From: TMP-7 sp038212445
GTDB lineage: Bacteria > Acidobacteriota > Terriglobia > Bryobacterales > Bryobacteraceae
Assembly (NCBI GenBank): GCA_038212445.1
Contig: JBBQUM010000012.1
Location: 136,494 to 200,493 of the forward strand
Direction: 5' to 3'
DNA: 64,000 nucleotides
Part shown: positions 61,173 to 64,000 of the stretch, piece after piece
Layout of the letters: each line of letters opens with the position of its first letter
How positions within the stretch are numbered: the stretch's first letter is position 1
Position numbers and translations under genes: made by a program
Notes under the pieces: generated by a model
What the model saw: only the letters and a program-made list of their open reading frames with translations
Told to the model about the DNA's origin: nothing
Database searches by the model: none

Positions 61173-62043
61173 TGTTCCGGTACATCATTCCGCCCGTGTG
61201 ATCGCCCTGCAAATAGAAAGGACCGGGATCGCCTTCGTTGCTGTCCAGTGCGCCGCCCGTGATTCCCGCGATTTCCTGGTGGTCGATCACTGTCACACCG
61301 TTTCGCACCACCGTCACCCGCCGCCCAACGAAAGTGATATCAAAGGATTCCCACTCGCCGGGCTTCCGCGGGGGCGTCACTTTAACCGGCACGAAGCCAT
61401 AGACGGCCCCCAGTCGGTGATACTCATCCTCGCTCGGTTCGTACTCTACCTGCACCTCGTAGCGTCCGCGCAGGTAGATGCCGCTATTCCCTTTATCCGG
61501 ACAGTTGAACTCGATGTGTAGCTTAAAGTCTTCGAACTTCCGCGTGGACTTCAGATTCGCGCCCTTGGTTTCATTCAGCAATACGCCATCCTTGGCCACC
61601 CAGTGATTTTGCGCCGTTCCCATCGGCTCCCACCCGGCGAGGTCCTTGCCGGTAAACAATGGTTCGGGCTTGGACCATGATGCCGGAGCCTTGCGGTCGA
61701 GTTTAGGTGCGCGCACGCCGCTGATTTGCGCCGCTTCCGCATCCTCGCGCTTCAGTGCTCCGGTAAGCTTGTCGCCCTGCGCCGTGAGGTCCCACACCAG
61801 GCGCGTGCCGAGATTCAAGATCAGGTGGCCGCCCTCAATCTTGGCGTCAGCCACCGGCCTCACGCTACCTGAGCGAGGTTGCATCCGCACTTTTAAGGCG
61901 CCACTTTCGTCCAGCACCTCGAGCCAGCCTGGATAGGTGCCTTGCGAGGACGTAATCGTCATGTCCCAGCGGCCGGCAAAGGGGTTCGCAGCAAACAGCG
62001 CTGGACAACAGGAAAGCAACAAAATACTCGTAATCCGGTTCAC
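61147..62043 (-). CDS. DUF1080 (3-keto-disaccharide hydrolase) protein
   Basis: 298 residues, exported. Signal peptide MNRITSILLLSCCPALFAAN. Residues ~20-100 form a small N-terminal domain; then the jelly-roll DUF1080 domain: PLFTGKDLAGWEPMGTAQNHW, KFEDFKLHIEFNCPDKGNSG, IYLRGRYEVQVEYEP, GPFYLQGDHTGGMMYRNITV. Family members hydrolyse 3-keto-glycosides or bind sugars. Common in acidobacteria and planctomycetes and often near DUF1501-type genes; none is adjacent here. Confidence 0.9.
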   Translation of the reverse strand: MNRITSILLLSCCPALFAANPFAGRWDMTITSSQGTYPGWLEVLDESGALKVRMQPRSGSVRPVADAKIEGGHLILNLGTRLVWDLTAQGDKLTGALKREDAEAAQISGVRAPKLDRKAPASWSKPEPLFTGKDLAGWEPMGTAQNHWVAKDGVLLNETKGANLKSTRKFEDFKLHIEFNCPDKGNSGIYLRGRYEVQVEYEPSEDEYHRLGAVYGFVPVKVTPPRKPGEWESFDITFVGRRVTVVRNGVTVIDHQEIAGITGGALDSNEGDPGPFYLQGDHTGGMMYRNITVATPKR

Positions 62044-62078
62044 TGACCGAGTATATCAACGAGTTTTATGAACGCGGG

Positions 62079-62924
62079 CTAGCGTACGAATTCGACGGTC
62101 ACTTTGTGCGGAATCACGCCGGCTTCAAAGCCCAGGTCGAGCAGTCGCTGAGCCGCCTTGGGAACCAGATCGCCGCAATCGACCGTGTAGTGGTTCACGT
62201 ACATACCCACAAATTTCTCGGCCAGCGCGGGTTCCATGTCGCGCGCAAACTGGAGCGCGTAGTTCAACGCTTCCTCGTGGTTGTTGAGCGCATACTCGAT
62301 GCTCTCACGCATCATCCGGCAGCACTCTTTTTGAACGGCAGGATCCAGGCTGCGGCGCAGCGCATTGGCGCCGAGCGGAAGCGGCAGCCCCTGCGTCTTC
62401 TTCCACCAGCGGCCGACGTCAATCACCTGGTGATAGCCGGCTTTGGCGTAAGTCAACTGCGCTTCGTGGATCACCAGCCCTAAATCGGCGGCCTGGTCCT
62501 CAACCGCTTCGAGAATCTTGTCGAACGGCACGATTACCGGCTGAAAATCGGGCTCGATGAGCCGCAGCGTCAGGTAGGCGCTGGTCATCATCCCAGGAAT
62601 CGCAATCCGCTTTCCCTTTAGTTCGTTGGGGGACATCGGGTGCAGACTCACCAGCACCGGACCGTACCCGTCGCCAATGCTCGACCCCGCCGCCATCAGC
62701 GCATACTTGTCGGCTACATACGCGTAGGCATGGTAGGAAATCGCCGTGAGGTCGTAAACGCCCTCAGTCGCTTTGTGATTAAGACTCTGGATGTCGTCTA
62801 GAACGTGTCGGAAATTTATCAGCCGCGACCGGATCTTCTTTGTCGCCATTCCATAAAACATGAATGCGTCATCGGAATCGGGACTATGGGCACAGACGAT
62901 TTCGGTGGGAACTGAGGAACTCAT
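62079..62924 (-). CDS. mqnD: 1,4-dihydroxy-6-naphthoate synthase
   Basis: 281 residues from the ATG at 62924. MqnD fold (periplasmic-binding-like): VCAHSPDSDDAFMFYG, YDLTAISYHAYAYVADKYAL, GSSIGDGYGPVLVS, GKRIAIPGMMTSAYL, GLVIHEAQLTYAKAGYHQVI with the catalytic His. Acts in the futalosine pathway of menaquinone synthesis. Other mqn genes are not nearby. It fits the complex I cluster in a menaquinone-based chain. Confidence 0.95.
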   Translation of the reverse strand: MSSSVPTEIVCAHSPDSDDAFMFYGMATKKIRSRLINFRHVLDDIQSLNHKATEGVYDLTAISYHAYAYVADKYALMAAGSSIGDGYGPVLVSLHPMSPNELKGKRIAIPGMMTSAYLTLRLIEPDFQPVIVPFDKILEAVEDQAADLGLVIHEAQLTYAKAGYHQVIDVGRWWKKTQGLPLPLGANALRRSLDPAVQKECCRMMRESIEYALNNHEEALNYALQFARDMEPALAEKFVGMYVNHYTVDCGDLVPKAAQRLLDLGFEAGVIPHKVTVEFVR

Positions 62925-62993
62925 AAAAACCGCGAGAATAAACACTATACCAGACCGTACCCAGCGCTCTAAGACGCGATACGAGTAAGACGT

Positions 62994-63332
62994 TTATTCT
63001 TCGAGGAATGCCTGCAACTCCGGCCGCAAATCGTCCAGGGCTGACTTGAGCGTGCCGAGAAGCTCGCCAACGCCCGAAAAGTCAGAGGCCCGGCCAAGTT
63101 TCTCTAGCTGCAGCGATGCTTCAAACGCGCCGGCGCCGCTAAAATTCGAGACGCAGCCCTTCAACGTGTGAGCCGACCGCTCCAGGCCCTTCGCATCACG
63201 CGCCTGCGCTGCCTGCTCGATCGCCTTCACCATACCGGGTTCGTCCTCGACAAACAACTGGGCTATTTCCTTCAAAAGCTCGATGTCGTCCCCGACCCGG
63301 CCTAACGCCGCATCGCGGTCAAACGCCCGCAT
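62994..63332 (-). CDS. HPt-domain phosphotransfer protein
   Basis: 112 residues from the second ATG (63332), 7 nt after GGAG; an ATG six bases earlier is too close. A single HPt four-helix bundle with the phosphoacceptor His in LERSAHTLKGCVSNFSGAGA and the preceding FVEDEPGMVKAIEQAA. It relays phosphate between a hybrid histidine kinase and a regulator; neither partner is nearby, so it is an orphan. The response regulator at 9991-10449 is one candidate, without evidence. Confidence 0.9.
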   Translation of the reverse strand: MRAFDRDAALGRVGDDIELLKEIAQLFVEDEPGMVKAIEQAAQARDAKGLERSAHTLKGCVSNFSGAGAFEASLQLEKLGRASDFSGVGELLGTLKSALDDLRPELQAFLEE

Positions 63333-63496
63333 GATCATACTCCCCCTCCCCGAGCCTCGCCCGGATGTAGTATATCCGTTAACCGGATACGCCTCACGCA
63401 CAACCGCCGGAATCACTCTATGCGTCTTACCACTCGACGCCAGGCCTTTCCTTCTCCCCCTATCGGCGGTTTACCGGAGTATCATGATGCATCCAG

Positions 63497-64000
63497 ATGG
63501 TTGAATACGAGACTCACCCCTTTGTCGTGCCGGTCGCCTGCCGCTACCTGCTCCACGTTCCGCCCCACGGACTCGCTCCAAACCCGTTGCTCGTGCTCAC
63601 TTTACACGGCTATGGTCAGAATCCTGAGGCGATGTTACGGCTTACCTTGCCCGCTGTAGGACCCGACACCATCGTTGCCAGTATTCAGGCGCCTTTTCAC
63701 CAGTATGTCGGCACGCCGCCCGGCAACTCAGACCCTGGATACAACTGGGGCGTTCGACAACATCACGAAGAGGCCATACGAATTCACCATGAGATGGTGC
63801 GAACCGTCCTTCGAGACCTGTGCGCCCGCTTCGAGCTAAGCCGCAAGCAGTGCGTCTTGATGGGTTTCTCGCAGCCAGTGGGATTGAATTACCGGTTCAT
63901 CGGTACCTACCCCGAAGAAGCCGGAGGCGTTATCGGCCTGTGCGGAGGCGTCCCTAGAGACTGGGAAGAGGATAAGTATCAGCACGTCACCGCTCCTCTG
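63497..64000 (+). CDS. Alpha/beta-hydrolase, carboxylesterase/phospholipase family (partial)
   Basis: 168 residues visible, running off the window. LLVLTLHGYGQNPEAML (oxyanion-hole HGYG), GYNWGVRQHHEEAIRIHHEM, nucleophile elbow CVLMGFSQPVGLNYRF with catalytic Ser in GFSQ, and VIGLCGGVPRDWEED, as in the serine carboxylesterase/YpfH-type family. The catalytic Asp and His lie beyond the end. ATG at 63497; no strong Shine-Dalgarno. Confidence 0.88.
   Translation, partial: MVEYETHPFVVPVACRYLLHVPPHGLAPNPLLVLTLHGYGQNPEAMLRLTLPAVGPDTIVASIQAPFHQYVGTPPGNSDPGYNWGVRQHHEEAIRIHHEMVRTVLRDLCARFELSRKQCVLMGFSQPVGLNYRFIGTYPEEAGGVIGLCGGVPRDWEEDKYQHVTAPL

Overview
The window looks like chromosomal DNA of an acidobacterium, most likely of the Solibacter/Bryobacter type. 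This rests on the combination of large Oar-like TonB-dependent receptors with an N-terminal carboxypeptidase-regulatory domain, a PSCyt1-DUF1549-DUF1553 protein next to a DUF1501 protein, Ser/Thr kinases fused to beta-propellers, a TIGR03437 C-terminal domain, a PEP-CTERM protein and high GC. The assignment is inferred from gene content only; there is no rRNA in the window.

Layout. 1-5.65 kb: a partial Ser/Thr kinase, an outer-membrane barrel pseudogene, a secreted protein coupled to a LytS/LytTR two-component system, and purU. 5.65-9.99 kb: a graveyard of decayed accessory DNA (group II intron domain V, IS66 remnant, REP-associated transposase tail, frameshifted PEP-CTERM gene, orphan TIGR03437 tail, DUF5678 plus truncated retropepsin, broken TIR gene, XRE regulator remnant fused to half a tRNA) around an intact tRNA-Thr. 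10-15.4 kb: response regulator, site-2 protease, DinB-like protein, ribH-nusB and divergent lepA. 15.4-22.3 kb: BNR-propeller protein coupled to a histone H1-like protein, two glycosyltransferases and a kinase-TolB-propeller protein. 22.3-30.2 kb: TonB-dependent receptor, cytochrome/DUF1549/DUF1553 protein, DUF1501 protein and a secreted BsuPI-like protein.

30.4-43.9 kb, minus strand: a complex I operon in the order nuoA-C-D-(52-aa ORF)-E-F-G-(four-helix-bundle gene)-H-J-K-L-M-N. nuoB and nuoI are absent. The four-helix-bundle gene lies between inverted arrays of a 7-bp repeat and interrupts the operon. 43.97-48.2 kb: thiS, a MerR regulator, an HSDL2-like SDR, rpmI-rplT followed by zapB-like and zapA genes, and a frameshifted TPR gene. 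48.3-55.6 kb: two tandem 1171-aa TonB-dependent receptors, each with its own terminator and a shared upstream near-palindrome. 55.8-58.7 kb: argF-argH-argR behind tandem ARG boxes, so the repressor is encoded in its own regulon. 58.7-64 kb: glgX, a DUF1080 hydrolase, mqnD (futalosine menaquinone pathway), an HPt protein and the start of an esterase.

Together the core genes describe a menaquinone-based respiratory heterotroph that imports large substrates through TonB receptors. The most unusual points are the repeat-bounded four-helix-bundle cassette in the nuo operon, the unannotated coupled 52-aa ORF between nuoD and nuoE, the missing nuoB/nuoI, and the dense scar region at 5.65-9.99 kb.
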